This document shows positions 35,973 through 44,285 of a DNA stretch of 64,000 nt, in pieces (position 1 is the stretch's first letter; the number at the start of each line of letters is the position of its first letter). This DNA is from Limnohabitans sp. (GTDB lineage: Bacteria; Bacteroidota; Bacteroidia; Flavobacteriales; Flavobacteriaceae): the NCBI GenBank assembly GCA_030053945.1, contig JASGCW010000015.1, forward strand, positions 1 to 64,000, in the 5' to 3' direction. Both the position numbers and the translations under genes were made by a program. The notes beneath the pieces are model-generated. The model saw only the letters and a list, made by a program, of their open reading frames with translations. It did not search any database and was not told the DNA's origin.

Positions 35973-36752
35973 TTATTCAACAATATCATTATTCTCGTCT
36001 ATAAATTTGATAAATTCATAATGTACTGTTTCATCATCTGTATTGGTCATTTCTCCTTTTATAGATAAAAGTTCGTGGGTATGATAACAAAAGCTATGGG
36101 TAGTATTATGAAAAAAACTAGGACTATTGTTATAAATCCCTGTTAGTTCAATTTGAATATTACCATCGTCGTTTAGTGCTTCTAGCAATTTAGCATCAAA
36201 AGTCCATTGTTTTACCTCTCCTTGTTCGTTTGTGATTTCGTTTCTAAAAAATTTATGTGTTTCGTGAAACGTACCATAAAGCGGGAATAAGAATAATTGT
36301 AATGCACTGTCATCTTGTAATAGCTGGATAATTGCTTCTGGCGTACTATAATCGTCATAGTAAATATTGAGCTGCTCTATAATTTCTGACGGAAGTAATG
36401 GACTATAAAGCTCGCTGTAATATTCATAATGGCGGTCTTGAATTTCTTGATAATTTAGTATTTCAAGTATAGAGCCACAGTGTCCCACTTTTGCCACAAT
36501 AGGAAACAGTTTTTGTTTTATGTTTTCTAGTACATTAGTAGGTTGTTCAAAGTTGGTATAATAGGTTTCACCTTTATTAAAGTGTATTATTTTGTAATCT
36601 TCTTCAATTTCAAGATGAGTCAATTCCCAGTGATAATGAATTTCTTGTTGTGTATCAACAAGCTTTATAGTACAACAATACTCCGTTGTTTTGTCTAGTA
36701 ATACATCTGCCATAAACAGTTCTAAAGGAGGGCAGGGTGTTTGTTTGTTCAT
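35973..36752 (-). CDS. Unassigned protein upstream of the PAAR-like gene, possible adaptor or chaperone
   Basis: The 259-residue acidic protein has no signal peptide or membrane segment and I do not recognise a family. It has an early CPPLELFMADVLLDK and alternating beta strands with many aromatic and acidic residues (VGHCGSILEILNYQEIQDR in part, FHNTTHSFCYHTHELLS). It is first in the operon, 49 bases before the PAAR-like gene. Genes in that place commonly encode adaptors that load effectors on the spike, but nothing in the sequence proves it. Confidence 0.7.
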   Translation of the reverse strand: MNKQTPCPPLELFMADVLLDKTTEYCCTIKLVDTQQEIHYHWELTHLEIEEDYKIIHFNKGETYYTNFEQPTNVLENIKQKLFPIVAKVGHCGSILEILNYQEIQDRHYEYYSELYSPLLPSEIIEQLNIYYDDYSTPEAIIQLLQDDSALQLFLFPLYGTFHETHKFFRNEITNEQGEVKQWTFDAKLLEALNDDGNIQIELTGIYNNSPSFFHNTTHSFCYHTHELLSIKGEMTNTDDETVHYEFIKFIDENNDIVE

Positions 36753-36834
36753 TTAGTTTTTAGTTTTTTGATGCCACGTTTTTTATGACAGTTAGTTTGT
36801 TTGCTTTTCAGATTTATTTTCAAAAAAAGCAAGC

Positions 36835-36866
36835 CAAATATACAACAAACAATACTGGATAAACAA
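36835..36866 (-). promoter_or_regulatory. Candidate promoter of the PAAR/effector operon
   Basis: On the minus strand TATATTTG (36842-36835) matches TAnnTTTG and a TTG (36866-36864) lies 21 bases upstream, within the spacing reported for Bacteroidota promoters. Transcription would start about 75 bases before the 259-residue gene. It is a match by eye. Confidence 0.45.
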
Positions 36867-37047
36867 TACTCTGTTTTAGTGATTTTTTATCTAACGGTAT
36901 TTGGTGAGAAAATAAATAATCAACTGTGGTTTGAATTGTTACAGGTTTGAATTCCGAAACTTTGAGACTGAGATTACAAATTGAGACTGCGAATGAAAAC
37001 TGTTTCAAGTTTCAGTCGCGAAGCTTCGGGATCAAGTTTCTTTTTCT

Positions 37048-37140
37048 TGTGTGAAAATTATCACGCTATTTTTTTACGCACAGTTTTTGTGTGAAAATTA
37101 TTACTGCATTTTTTTTCACACCATTTTTGTGTGAAAATTG
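37048..37140. repeat. Three direct repeats with exact 40-bp period
   Basis: tgtgtgaaaatt starts at 37048, 37088 and 37128. The second unit also contains the inverse, tttttcacac (about 37113-37122), so gtgtgaaaa and ttttcacac can pair. The sequence ttcacacc recurs at about 37300, just before the XRE gene start. Near four helical turns of spacing would place sites on the same face of the DNA. I read them as possible operator sites. Confidence 0.6.
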
Positions 37141-37241
37141 TTTTTTTATTTTTTTATCTCTTTTTGGCAAAATAATTGCTACATCTATCCTTAGAAAATC
37201 GAATTTGCATAGACAGTATGGTTTAAACAATTCCTTTAAGG

Positions 37242-37280
37242 TTACTATAGTAATTAAGCAATACTCCCAAAGTCTTGGGA
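37242..37280. promoter_or_regulatory. Two palindromes upstream of the XRE regulator gene
   Basis: TTACTATAGTAA (37242-37253) is a perfect 12-bp palindrome, and tcccaa-agtc-ttggga (37265-37280) is a six-plus-six inverted repeat with a four-base spacer. Both lie within 70 bases of the XRE gene start, typical operator positions for a dimeric HTH repressor. Function is inferred. Confidence 0.4.
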
Positions 37281-37308
37281 TTGCCACGAACAAATAAATT
37301 TCACACCT

Positions 37309-37827
37309 ATGAAAAGGCAAAATATCAAGAAAAATTTAGGATGTACACAAGAAGAGCTTGCGCTTTTGCTAGCCATAAATTCGAGTCAATTGTCTATGTA
37401 TGAATCTGGTCAAAGAGATATTCCAACAGAAGCGAAACAAAAATTTATAGCGTTACTAACTGCGGCTAAAGAGAACAAAACGAGCAGCAAAAAGGTTCAA
37501 AAAATCATAGCACTAGAGCACAAAGCAACTGTACTTGAATTACAAAAAATGGTTACAGAAAAGGAATATTTACTGGAGTTGACAAATCAAAAAATTGAAC
37601 TTGCCGAAAAATTTCGTCAAGAAAGTTTTGCAGCACTGGACTTGATTACTGTTATAGAAAAAATGCCTCTTTTTGCATCTGCAAAAGACATCTTGATCAA
37701 CATCCAAAATAGGTCAGAAAAGCAACTTAAAAAATACTCAGAAAAGTATTTGACACAATTACTATTGAAAAAAGAAACATTACACTATCAACATAAGTCT
37801 TTATCTCAAAAATTAAAATCACTGTAA
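37309..37827 (+). CDS. XRE-family helix-turn-helix regulator
   Basis: The 172-residue protein has an N-terminal HTH_XRE domain, about residues 8-50 (LGCTQEELALLLAINSSQLS in the helix-turn-helix region, then MYESGQRDIP), joined to a long coiled-coil-rich C-terminal region (60-172) that may serve in dimerisation. It is a likely DNA-binding repressor or activator. Phased repeats and palindromes lie upstream. It points away from the effector operon and may regulate it or itself. The stop codon is inside the left end of element A copy 2. Confidence 0.8.
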   Translation: MKRQNIKKNLGCTQEELALLLAINSSQLSMYESGQRDIPTEAKQKFIALLTAAKENKTSSKKVQKIIALEHKATVLELQKMVTEKEYLLELTNQKIELAEKFRQESFAALDLITVIEKMPLFASAKDILINIQNRSEKQLKKYSEKYLTQLLLKKETLHYQHKSLSQKLKSL

Positions 37828-38046
37828 CTTATTCAGCTAGTTGGATAAAAAATAAAATTACAAAATACACTCGAGGCGAAGCCGAACTGAGCGAAGCTAA
37901 ATAAATTCCAATATTTTAATGATTCAAAAAGTCAAACATTTTGGTTATTTGATACTTTTTGTACCGAAGTTTCGAAATTGAGTTTTTTTTATCCCGAAGC
38001 TTCGGGATTAATATCAAAAAAAATTAAGTAATAGCTGAATAGTTAC
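37824..38046. mobile_element. MITE-like element A, copy 2
   Basis: The left end gtaacttattcagct (37824-37838) and right end agctgaatagttac (38033-38046) are inverted repeats matching the ends of the element at 6282-6531, with one base inserted in the left end. The left end covers the stop codon of the XRE gene. No target duplication is seen, unlike copy 1. Internal flavobacterial repeat words (cgaggcgaagccgaac, an 18-bp palindrome at 37991-38008) are present. It has no gene. Confidence 0.5.
37991..38008. repeat. Perfect 18-bp palindrome
   Basis: atcccgaagcttcgggat reads the same on both strands. A related word, gcgaagcttcgggat, occurs near 37018. On the minus strand it follows the aat stop, so as RNA it could act as a weak terminator, but it has almost no loop. 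It is more likely a dispersed repeat. Confidence 0.5.
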
Positions 38047-38068
38047 GACAAACTTAAACGTTTTTATT

Positions 38069-38707
38069 TTAACTCTCTTTTAAAATCTTTAAAAAATCTT
38101 CTCTAGGTATCTCATAACATCCCAATAATGCCAAATGATCATTATAAATTTGACAATCCAATAGTTTGTATTTATTCTTTTTCAAATAAGCTACTAAGGC
38201 AATAAAAGCAACTTTAGAAGCATTACTCACATGAGAAAACATACTTTCTCCACAAAAAATAGGAACCGTATCTACACCATATAACCCTCCTACTAATTCC
38301 TCTTCCTGCCAAACCTCAACCGACATTGCTTTTCCTATTTCGTGCAAATACGTATAGGAATCTATCATTTCGTCAGTAATCCAAGTACCATACTGGTCTG
38401 GACGATAAATTTGTTGGCAATTAATCATTACCTCTCTAAAACTCTGATTAAAAGTAACCTTAAAGATGCCTTTATTAATTACATTTCGCATACTTTTAGA
38501 TGGCTTAAACTCATCTGGAAACAAAACCATACGTTGAGGAGGACACCACCACAAAATAGGATCATTATCATCAAACCAAGGAAAAATACCATTTTTATAA
38601 GCTAACAACAATCGTTCAGGAGACAAATCACCACCTACAGCTAAAACCCCTTCAGGTGAAGTTTCTTCTATGGGCGGAAAATATAATTCTTTGGTTATAA
38701 AATACAT
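38069..38707 (-). CDS. aat: Leucyl/phenylalanyl-tRNA-protein transferase Aat
   Basis: Aat adds Leu or Phe to N-terminal Lys or Arg of proteins, marking them for the ClpAP/ClpS N-end-rule route. The protein has FPPIEETSPEGVLAVGGDLS, NGIFPWFDDNDPILWWCPPQRMV (quoted in part) and VEVWQEEELVGGLYGV with GESMFSHVSNASKVAF, all family blocks. I choose the ATG at 38707 (212 residues) because the family starts with a short MYF/MYW-like N-terminus; an ATG at 38725 would add six residues. Confidence 0.93.
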   Translation of the reverse strand: MYFITKELYFPPIEETSPEGVLAVGGDLSPERLLLAYKNGIFPWFDDNDPILWWCPPQRMVLFPDEFKPSKSMRNVINKGIFKVTFNQSFREVMINCQQIYRPDQYGTWITDEMIDSYTYLHEIGKAMSVEVWQEEELVGGLYGVDTVPIFCGESMFSHVSNASKVAFIALVAYLKKNKYKLLDCQIYNDHLALLGCYEIPREDFLKILKES

Positions 38708-38824
38708 ATTCAAATTCAATAACAATAAAAAAAGTCATTCAAAACGATGAATTATCAATAAAGATTCTTCAATTCGTTCAGAATGACATTCTCAAATCTG
38801 AATTCTAAAATCTACATTCTGAAA

Positions 38825-39202
38825 TTAGAAAGGAAGATCGTCGTGCTCTTCTTCATTAAAACTTGGAGCTGGTTCAAATGCTTGTGCTGCTGGCATAGGA
38901 GGCATTTGTTGAGCAGCTGGTGCTTGTTGTTGTAAACGCTCAATTCTCCAACCTTGAATAGAATTAAAATATTTTGTTTCTCCCTGAGGATTAACCCATT
39001 CGCGTCCACGTAAATTGATAGATACTTTTACTTGCTCACCTACTTGGAAGTTATTCAAATCATCTACTTTTGCTTGAGTAAACTCAATCATAATATGTTG
39101 TGGATACTGCTCTTCTGTAGTAACTACTAACTCTCTTTTCTTGAATGATGCACTAACGTCTTGTGTAGGGTTAATCACCTTAATTCTTCCTGTAACTTCC
39201 AT
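38825..39202 (-). CDS. DUF3127 domain protein (ssDNA-binding-like)
   Basis: The protein opens MEVTGRIKVINPTQDVSASF, the DUF3127 start, followed by KKRELVVTTEEQYPQHIMIE and VKVSINLRGREW, an OB-fold-like set. The C-terminus is Pro/Ala/Gln rich and ends HDDLPF, like the acidic tip of single-strand-binding proteins. I take the ATG at 39202 (125 residues); the longer ATG at 39241 would overlap the upstream flavin reductase gene and add 13 residues atypical for the family. The cellular role is not established. Confidence 0.85.
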   Translation of the reverse strand: MEVTGRIKVINPTQDVSASFKKRELVVTTEEQYPQHIMIEFTQAKVDDLNNFQVGEQVKVSINLRGREWVNPQGETKYFNSIQGWRIERLQQQAPAAQQMPPMPAAQAFEPAPSFNEEEHDDLPF

Positions 39203-39213
39203 TTCTCTTAAAT

Positions 39214-40089
39214 TTATTGCTTTGCTAACAATACCTTCCATGCAGAAAGTATGTCTTGTTTTTCTAAATACTCTTTTGCTAATTGATTGACTTTGTGTCT
39301 ATCATCTGCACTTAAAACCGCTTTTACGGTAAAATTTTCTTGGACAAAGATAGCAATTTCTTCTTCTGTAGGCAATGCTTCTATATTTCCTAACATTCCT
39401 AAATCGTTACCTGTAAAATCATTGCTTTTCTTAATAAAATCTGGAATGCTATCTACTCCTATTCCTAAAGTGACTAGTGGTTTTGGCACTTCAAACAATC
39501 CCATATTAGAACGCGAATACCAATTGCCTCCTAAACGAGCAACCAAATCAATTTTATGTTGGTCAATTACCCCATTTTCATCTAAAATAGCTTCATCTAT
39601 ATGGATTTTAACCACCTCACAAATAATTAAGTTCCCTGCTCCTCCTTCGGTGCCTAAAGCAATCACTTCATTTACCTTACATTCAAACTGTACTGGCGAT
39701 TCCGCAACACGAGATGGTTTAACCACATCTGAAGGAATTGCAGTCAGACCTGCTTTTTCAAATTCATTTACTCCTTCTGCATATTCTGTACTAGAGAGTG
39801 ACATTTGTTGCACTATATCATAATTCACTACATTTATTACCACTTCTTTGGTGGCCAAAGCATTTTCTAAAGTATGTTTAGTGGTGTTTCCTCGGACTCT
39901 TCTCGCTGGAGAAAAAACTAAAATAGGCGGATTTGCACTAAACACATTAAAAAAACTGAATGGTGACAAATTAGGTCTCCCTTCTGCATCAACTGTACTC
40001 GCAAAAGCAATAGGTCTAGGCGCTATGGCTCCTTGTAAATATCCTTGAATTTGTGGCGTGGGTATATCTTTTGGTGAAAAACTTTTCAT
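39214..40089 (-). CDS. Flavin reductase family protein (FMN-binding split barrel)
   Basis: The 291-residue protein has the flavin-reductase-like split barrel: IAPRPIAFASTVDAEGRPNL, SPFSFFNVFSANPPILVFSP and a KEVVINVVNYDIVQQM block. The substrate is not defined by sequence; related proteins reduce flavins or serve as partners of monooxygenases. It has an extra C-terminal helical part (about 215-291). It is 11 bases upstream of the DUF3127 start and is probably co-transcribed with it. Confidence 0.85.
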   Translation of the reverse strand: MKSFSPKDIPTPQIQGYLQGAIAPRPIAFASTVDAEGRPNLSPFSFFNVFSANPPILVFSPARRVRGNTTKHTLENALATKEVVINVVNYDIVQQMSLSSTEYAEGVNEFEKAGLTAIPSDVVKPSRVAESPVQFECKVNEVIALGTEGGAGNLIICEVVKIHIDEAILDENGVIDQHKIDLVARLGGNWYSRSNMGLFEVPKPLVTLGIGVDSIPDFIKKSNDFTGNDLGMLGNIEALPTEEEIAIFVQENFTVKAVLSADDRHKVNQLAKEYLEKQDILSAWKVLLAKQ

Positions 40090-40116
40090 AAACTCTTTTT
40101 TTACAAAAATAATCGT

Positions 40117-40998
40117 TTACTCTGATTTCTTTCTAATTTTTTTTGGTTTGGTTTTACTTACAAATTGAGCTTTTTCTCCATCCCAACTATACGTTTCTTT
40201 AAATGTTGTAATAGAATACATATTTGAATCCTCTCCTATCATTTCTGCTTCTTCAACTTCTTTAAAGATAAAATTTGGTTTTCCTCCCTTTTCTTTAGGA
40301 AATACAAATGTCTCACTATGGGAATAAACATCTGCATCGCCTACTTCCATTTTTTCAGGAAGAAGAATAAGCTCGTTACCATTCCAACCAAAATAAAAAT
40401 AATACGTTGGTATTCCACAAGCCTCACCACTAAAACTGATTCGATAAATTTCTTGAATTTTATCCAATCCTAATGCCCCAATACATTTATCTTGAAAGTA
40501 ACTACTTTCTAAAACATTTTTTTGAATTGATTTTTCTGAAAGTATTTGATTGTTTTCATCTAAAACTAAAACTGAAATTTGAAACAAAGTATTTCGAGAA
40601 TTGTCTTTTATATCGAGTTTTTTAAAAACTCTATCAATCCGTGTCAAAAAAGTAAGATTTTTACTTTTAACAAAATCAAGAGCTAAAAAACCTTTCCAAA
40701 TATATCCCTTTTGCTTTTGATTTTTTACATCAAGATATTCTATTTCGGCCCAATTCGTATTGATACCTTTTATATTCAACAAATTTTCAGTGTCATTAAT
40801 TACACTAACTTTTTTTCCTATTTGAAGTGAATCAATAAGTTTAGAATATGTGTTAGAAGCACTTCTTATATAACAGTTTTTTACTCCTATTATCGCCTCT
40901 TTTTTTTGTTGATTCCAATAATATTTGAGATTTAAATCTTCTTGAGAGTATATTAAATATTGATTAACAATCAATAAAAATAGAATTCTTATTTTCAT
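40117..40998 (-). CDS. Secreted protein with SH3-like domain, function unknown
   Basis: The 293-residue protein has a signal peptide (about 1-18, ending YLIYSQ). Residues 38-108 have a bacterial SH3 pattern (VKNCYIRSASNTYSKLIDSL, IGKKVSVIND, WAEIEYLDVKNQKQKGYIWK). The remaining part is beta-rich with YYFYFGWNGNEL, and the tail is Lys-rich. Similar SH3-bearing proteins in Bacteroidota are envelope proteins of unknown role. It is divergent from the histidine kinase gene. Confidence 0.7.
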   Translation of the reverse strand: MKIRILFLLIVNQYLIYSQEDLNLKYYWNQQKKEAIIGVKNCYIRSASNTYSKLIDSLQIGKKVSVINDTENLLNIKGINTNWAEIEYLDVKNQKQKGYIWKGFLALDFVKSKNLTFLTRIDRVFKKLDIKDNSRNTLFQISVLVLDENNQILSEKSIQKNVLESSYFQDKCIGALGLDKIQEIYRISFSGEACGIPTYYFYFGWNGNELILLPEKMEVGDADVYSHSETFVFPKEKGGKPNFIFKEVEEAEMIGEDSNMYSITTFKETYSWDGEKAQFVSKTKPKKIRKKSE

Positions 40999-41065
40999 TA
41001 GTTTTTACATTTTAAGCAAATATAACAATTGCATTTTTACTATATTTATCCACTCAACTTATGCT

Positions 41066-42217
41066 ATGAATTTTTCTGACCGAAGTAACACCACACGTTG
41101 GATTTTAATAACATTATCTTTCCTAATCATTCTTTTGATTTTATGGAATACCTATACTTTTTTTCAAATTTTTAAAGAGGATGAACGTCGCAAAATGGAA
41201 ATCTGGGCAACTGCTCAAAAATCTTTACATAATGCTAATGATGCCACCGATGTCGATTTAGCCTTTCAAATTATTTCTAATAACACTTCTATACCTGTTA
41301 TTAGAGTAGATAAAAAAGATAGTATTTTAAGCACTGCAAATATTGATGAATCTATAGTTAGCGATACTATAAAAATAAAAACATTACTTAGCCATTTTAA
41401 AAATGCTAATAGTCCTATTGAAATAAAAATTGATAAAAACGATTTTCAATATTTATACTATAATAATTCATCTTTGTTGAGTAAATTAAAATATTATCCT
41501 ATTGCTTTATTATCCATAATTTTTCTTTTTGGGGCGTTAGTTTATAATTACTATAAAACCAATAAAATATCTGGACAGAATAAACTTTGGGCAGGTATGG
41601 CTAAAGAAACAGCGCATCAAATTGGGACTCCACTTTCATCCCTAATAGGTTGGGTAGAAATTATGAAAGCAGATAATGTAGATGAAACAACCGTTTCCGA
41701 AATAGAAAAGGACATCATTCGACTACAAAATATTACGGATCGTTTTTCGAAAATTGGATCTGAACCTAATTTAGAAGAAAAAAATATCATTGAAGAAACA
41801 AGAATCGCTTACGATTATTTAGAATCTAGATTTAAAGGACAAGTACATTTTCATTTTACCGCACCTGAAAAAAATATAAATGTTAGATTGAATCCTACAT
41901 TACATAGTTGGACTATTGAAAATTTAGTTAAAAATGCGATTGATGCAATGCGAGGACGTGGTACTATAGGTATTTATATTGAAGAAGATGCTAAATTTAT
42001 AAAAATTAAAATATCAGATACTGGCAAAGGAATACCTAAAAACCAATTCAAAAAAGTATTCGAACCAGGCTTTACAACAAAAAGAAGAGGTTGGGGTCTT
42101 GGACTATCTTTAACGAAAAGAATAGTAGAAGAATACCATAAAGGGAAAATAAAAGTGCTTCAATCAGAGATAAATAAAGGAACAACATTTCAAATTACAT
42201 ACAAAAAATGCAATTAA
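41066..42217 (+). CDS. Membrane sensor histidine kinase
   Basis: The 383-residue protein has two membrane helices (about 12-31 and 143-162) flanking a small periplasmic sensor domain. The phospho-acceptor is His184 in ETAHQIGTPLSSL. The HATPase shows the N-box NLVKNAIDAM (Asn290), DTGKGIP (318-324) and GWGLGLSLTKRI. This is a classical HisKA kinase, unlike the pair at the left end of the window. No response regulator is adjacent. It overlaps the following oxidoreductase gene by 10 bases. Confidence 0.9.
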   Translation: MNFSDRSNTTRWILITLSFLIILLILWNTYTFFQIFKEDERRKMEIWATAQKSLHNANDATDVDLAFQIISNNTSIPVIRVDKKDSILSTANIDESIVSDTIKIKTLLSHFKNANSPIEIKIDKNDFQYLYYNNSSLLSKLKYYPIALLSIIFLFGALVYNYYKTNKISGQNKLWAGMAKETAHQIGTPLSSLIGWVEIMKADNVDETTVSEIEKDIIRLQNITDRFSKIGSEPNLEEKNIIEETRIAYDYLESRFKGQVHFHFTAPEKNINVRLNPTLHSWTIENLVKNAIDAMRGRGTIGIYIEEDAKFIKIKISDTGKGIPKNQFKKVFEPGFTTKRRGWGLGLSLTKRIVEEYHKGKIKVLQSEINKGTTFQITYKKCN

Positions 42218-43320
42218 GTTATTGGGAAATAAAAAACTGGTTTACTAATGTAGATTATACTATTGTGGGAAGTGGTATTGTAGGATTGCATACTGCCTTA
42301 CGATTGCGTGAACGATTCCCAGAAAGCAAAATTTTACTATTAGAAAAAGGGATGTTACCTGAAGGTGCCAGCACAAAAAATGCAGGTTTTGCTTGTTTTG
42401 GAAGTTTATCTGAAATTATTGATGATTTAAAATCGCATACCGAAGAGGAGGTAATCCAACTCGTTCAAAAACGTTGGGACGGATTACAACTACTTCGCAA
42501 AAATTTAGGTGACAAAACTATAGATTTAAAACCATACGGAGGCTACGAACTTTTTTTAAAAACCGATGATGTAACCTATAGCGAATGTTTACAAAAATTA
42601 CCTTTTATAAACGAAATCCTTAGACCTTTGTTTAAAAATGCTGTTTTTGAAAAACAAGTAGATAGATTTGATTTTCAAAGCATACAAGAATATGTTATTT
42701 TCAATCCTTTTGAAGCGCAAATAGACACAGGAAATATGATGCAAGCTTTATTAAAAAAAGCTTATGAAAACAATATTTTAATTTTAAACAATCAAACAGT
42801 CACGCAATTTTCTGATAAAGGCAGCTCTGTAGAAGTCCTAGTGAATGATTTTAGTTTTACAACCCAAAAAATATTATTTGCTACAAATGGTTTTGCATCC
42901 CAACTCACACAAGGTGAAGTAAAACCAGCAAGAGCGCAAGTACTTATTACAGAACCTATTCCTAATTTAGACATCAAAGGTACTTTTCATTTAGACAGAG
43001 GGTATTACTATTTTAGAAATATAGAAAACAGAATTTTATTTGGCGGTGGTCGTAATCTTGACTTTGATGGCGAAACGACAACAAGTTTAAATCAAACAGA
43101 ATTAATCCAAAATAAATTGGAAGAATTACTTAAAACCGTAATTTTGCCACAAACTGAATTCAAAATTGCACACCGCTGGAGTGGTATTATGGGCGTAGGT
43201 GCTCATAAAAAACCAATCGTAAAATCATTATCTAACAATGTTTTTTGTGGTGTACGTATGGGCGGAATGGGTGTAGCAATAGGCAGTTTAATAGGACAAG
43301 AATTAGCAGATTTACTATAA
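42208..43320 (+). CDS. FAD-dependent oxidoreductase (DAO family)
   Basis: The 370-residue protein has an N-terminal dinucleotide-binding motif VGSGIVGLHTALRLRER, then LLEKGMLPEGASTKNAGFAC typical of the DAO/glycine oxidase group, and a C-terminal GVRMGGMGVAIGSLIG. The substrate is not clear from sequence. It starts within the kinase gene and abuts mtgA, so the three may be one unit. It could oxidise an amine or amino acid. Confidence 0.85.
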   Translation: MQLSYWEIKNWFTNVDYTIVGSGIVGLHTALRLRERFPESKILLLEKGMLPEGASTKNAGFACFGSLSEIIDDLKSHTEEEVIQLVQKRWDGLQLLRKNLGDKTIDLKPYGGYELFLKTDDVTYSECLQKLPFINEILRPLFKNAVFEKQVDRFDFQSIQEYVIFNPFEAQIDTGNMMQALLKKAYENNILILNNQTVTQFSDKGSSVEVLVNDFSFTTQKILFATNGFASQLTQGEVKPARAQVLITEPIPNLDIKGTFHLDRGYYYFRNIENRILFGGGRNLDFDGETTTSLNQTELIQNKLEELLKTVILPQTEFKIAHRWSGIMGVGAHKKPIVKSLSNNVFCGVRMGGMGVAIGSLIGQELADLL

Positions 43321-44064
43321 ATGGCTTCAAACAAAACAGCAGCAAAACCTACAACAAAAAAGGCAAAAACTGAAAAAAGAACTCCTTTTCAAAAAGTTAA
43401 ACGTTTTATTTATAAAACATTTATTTGGTTCAATATTATTTCAGTTGCCTTAGTGTTACTTTTCAAATTTGTTCCTGTACCTTTTACTCCACTAATGATT
43501 ACGAGAGCTTTTGAACAAAAAGCTGCTGGAAAAGAAATGGTTTGTAAACACGATTGGGTGCCTTTAAAAAACATTTCTTTAAACCTCCAAAAAGCGGTTA
43601 TTGCTAGTGAGGACGGCACTTTTTTGAAACATAGTGGTTTTGATTTTGGTGCTATGAACAAGGCTTTTAAAAGTAACCTAAAGGGCAAAAAGCTCAAAGG
43701 GGGTAGTACCATTTCGCAACAAACTGCAAAAAACGTTTTCTTATGGCAAGGTAGAAGTTACCTTCGAAAAGCATTAGAAGCCTATTACACCGTTCTAATT
43801 GAATTAATATGGGGGAAAAAACGCATAATGGAAGTTTACCTCAATAGTATCGAGATGGGTGATGGCATTTATGGTGCCGAAGCTGCAACAAAACACTGGT
43901 TTCATAAAAGCTGTGAAAGTTTAACTAAATATGAAGCTGCATCAATTGCCGCCATCTTACCTAGCCCAAGAAAATACAAAGCTGTTGGTTCTAGTGCCTA
44001 CGTAGAAAAACGCAAAAACAAAACCATCAGAGTGATGCGTCACGTGGGAAAGATTGAGTATTAG
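43321..44064 (+). CDS. mtgA: Monofunctional biosynthetic peptidoglycan transglycosylase MtgA
   Basis: MtgA polymerises glycan strands from lipid II in the inner membrane. The 247-residue protein has one N-terminal membrane helix (34-56) and the GT51 domain: catalytic Glu97 in VIASEDGTFLKHSGFDF, KGGSTISQQTAKNVFLW, RKALEAYYTVLIELIW and KKRIMEVYLNSIEMGDGIYG. It begins one base after the stop of the oxidoreductase gene. The family assignment is secure. Confidence 0.94.
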   Translation: MASNKTAAKPTTKKAKTEKRTPFQKVKRFIYKTFIWFNIISVALVLLFKFVPVPFTPLMITRAFEQKAAGKEMVCKHDWVPLKNISLNLQKAVIASEDGTFLKHSGFDFGAMNKAFKSNLKGKKLKGGSTISQQTAKNVFLWQGRSYLRKALEAYYTVLIELIWGKKRIMEVYLNSIEMGDGIYGAEAATKHWFHKSCESLTKYEAASIAAILPSPRKYKAVGSSAYVEKRKNKTIRVMRHVGKIEY

Positions 44065-44285
44065 CAGTACCTAATAATTAATACGGTTAATAAAATAGTA
44101 ACCATATGGCGTTTGAAAATGAAGAAGAAAATGAGATGAATTTTTTCAAGATTAAGATTAAATTTCAACATTGTGGCTAGTTTACAATCAAATCTCTAAA
44201 TTGAAATTGTTAGCAATTATATTCAATTCATCTTTCCTTTCTTCTTCCAGTCCTAAATACTTACAAAGAAGACTTCAAATTACAC

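Larger units (their letters stand above)
36753..37308. other. Gene-free regulatory-looking region between the effector operon and the XRE gene
   Basis: These 556 bp separate two divergent units. They contain the candidate effector promoter (36835-36866), a flavobacterial repeat gcgaagcttcggga near 37018-37031, three 40-bp phased repeats (37048-37140), a perfect 12-bp palindrome TTACTATAGTAA (37242-37253) and the inverted repeat tcccaa-agtc-ttggga (37265-37280). The short ORFs here overlap these repeats and are not supported. Confidence 0.6.

Noticed and set aside
21526..36752. Complete type VI secretion system locus
   Set aside because: Only a PAAR-like gene and cargo are seen; there is no sheath, tube, baseplate, VgrG or ATPase gene in the window.
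37048..37140. CRISPR array (three evenly spaced repeats)
   Set aside because: The shared core is only about 12-13 bases, the intervening sequence is itself T-rich and partly similar, there are only three units and no cas gene is near.
37066..37320. 84-residue ORF on the minus strand upstream of the XRE gene
   Set aside because: It translates the phased repeats and AT-rich sequence, has no family pattern and overlaps the operator-like region.
42208..43320. ThiO, the FAD enzyme for thiazole synthesis
   Set aside because: The protein is of the DAO group, but the operon already has ThiH and this gene is 29 kb away among envelope genes.
44102..44176. 24-residue ORF MAFENEEEN... after mtgA
   Set aside because: It is too short and has no conserved context or clear start signal to support it.
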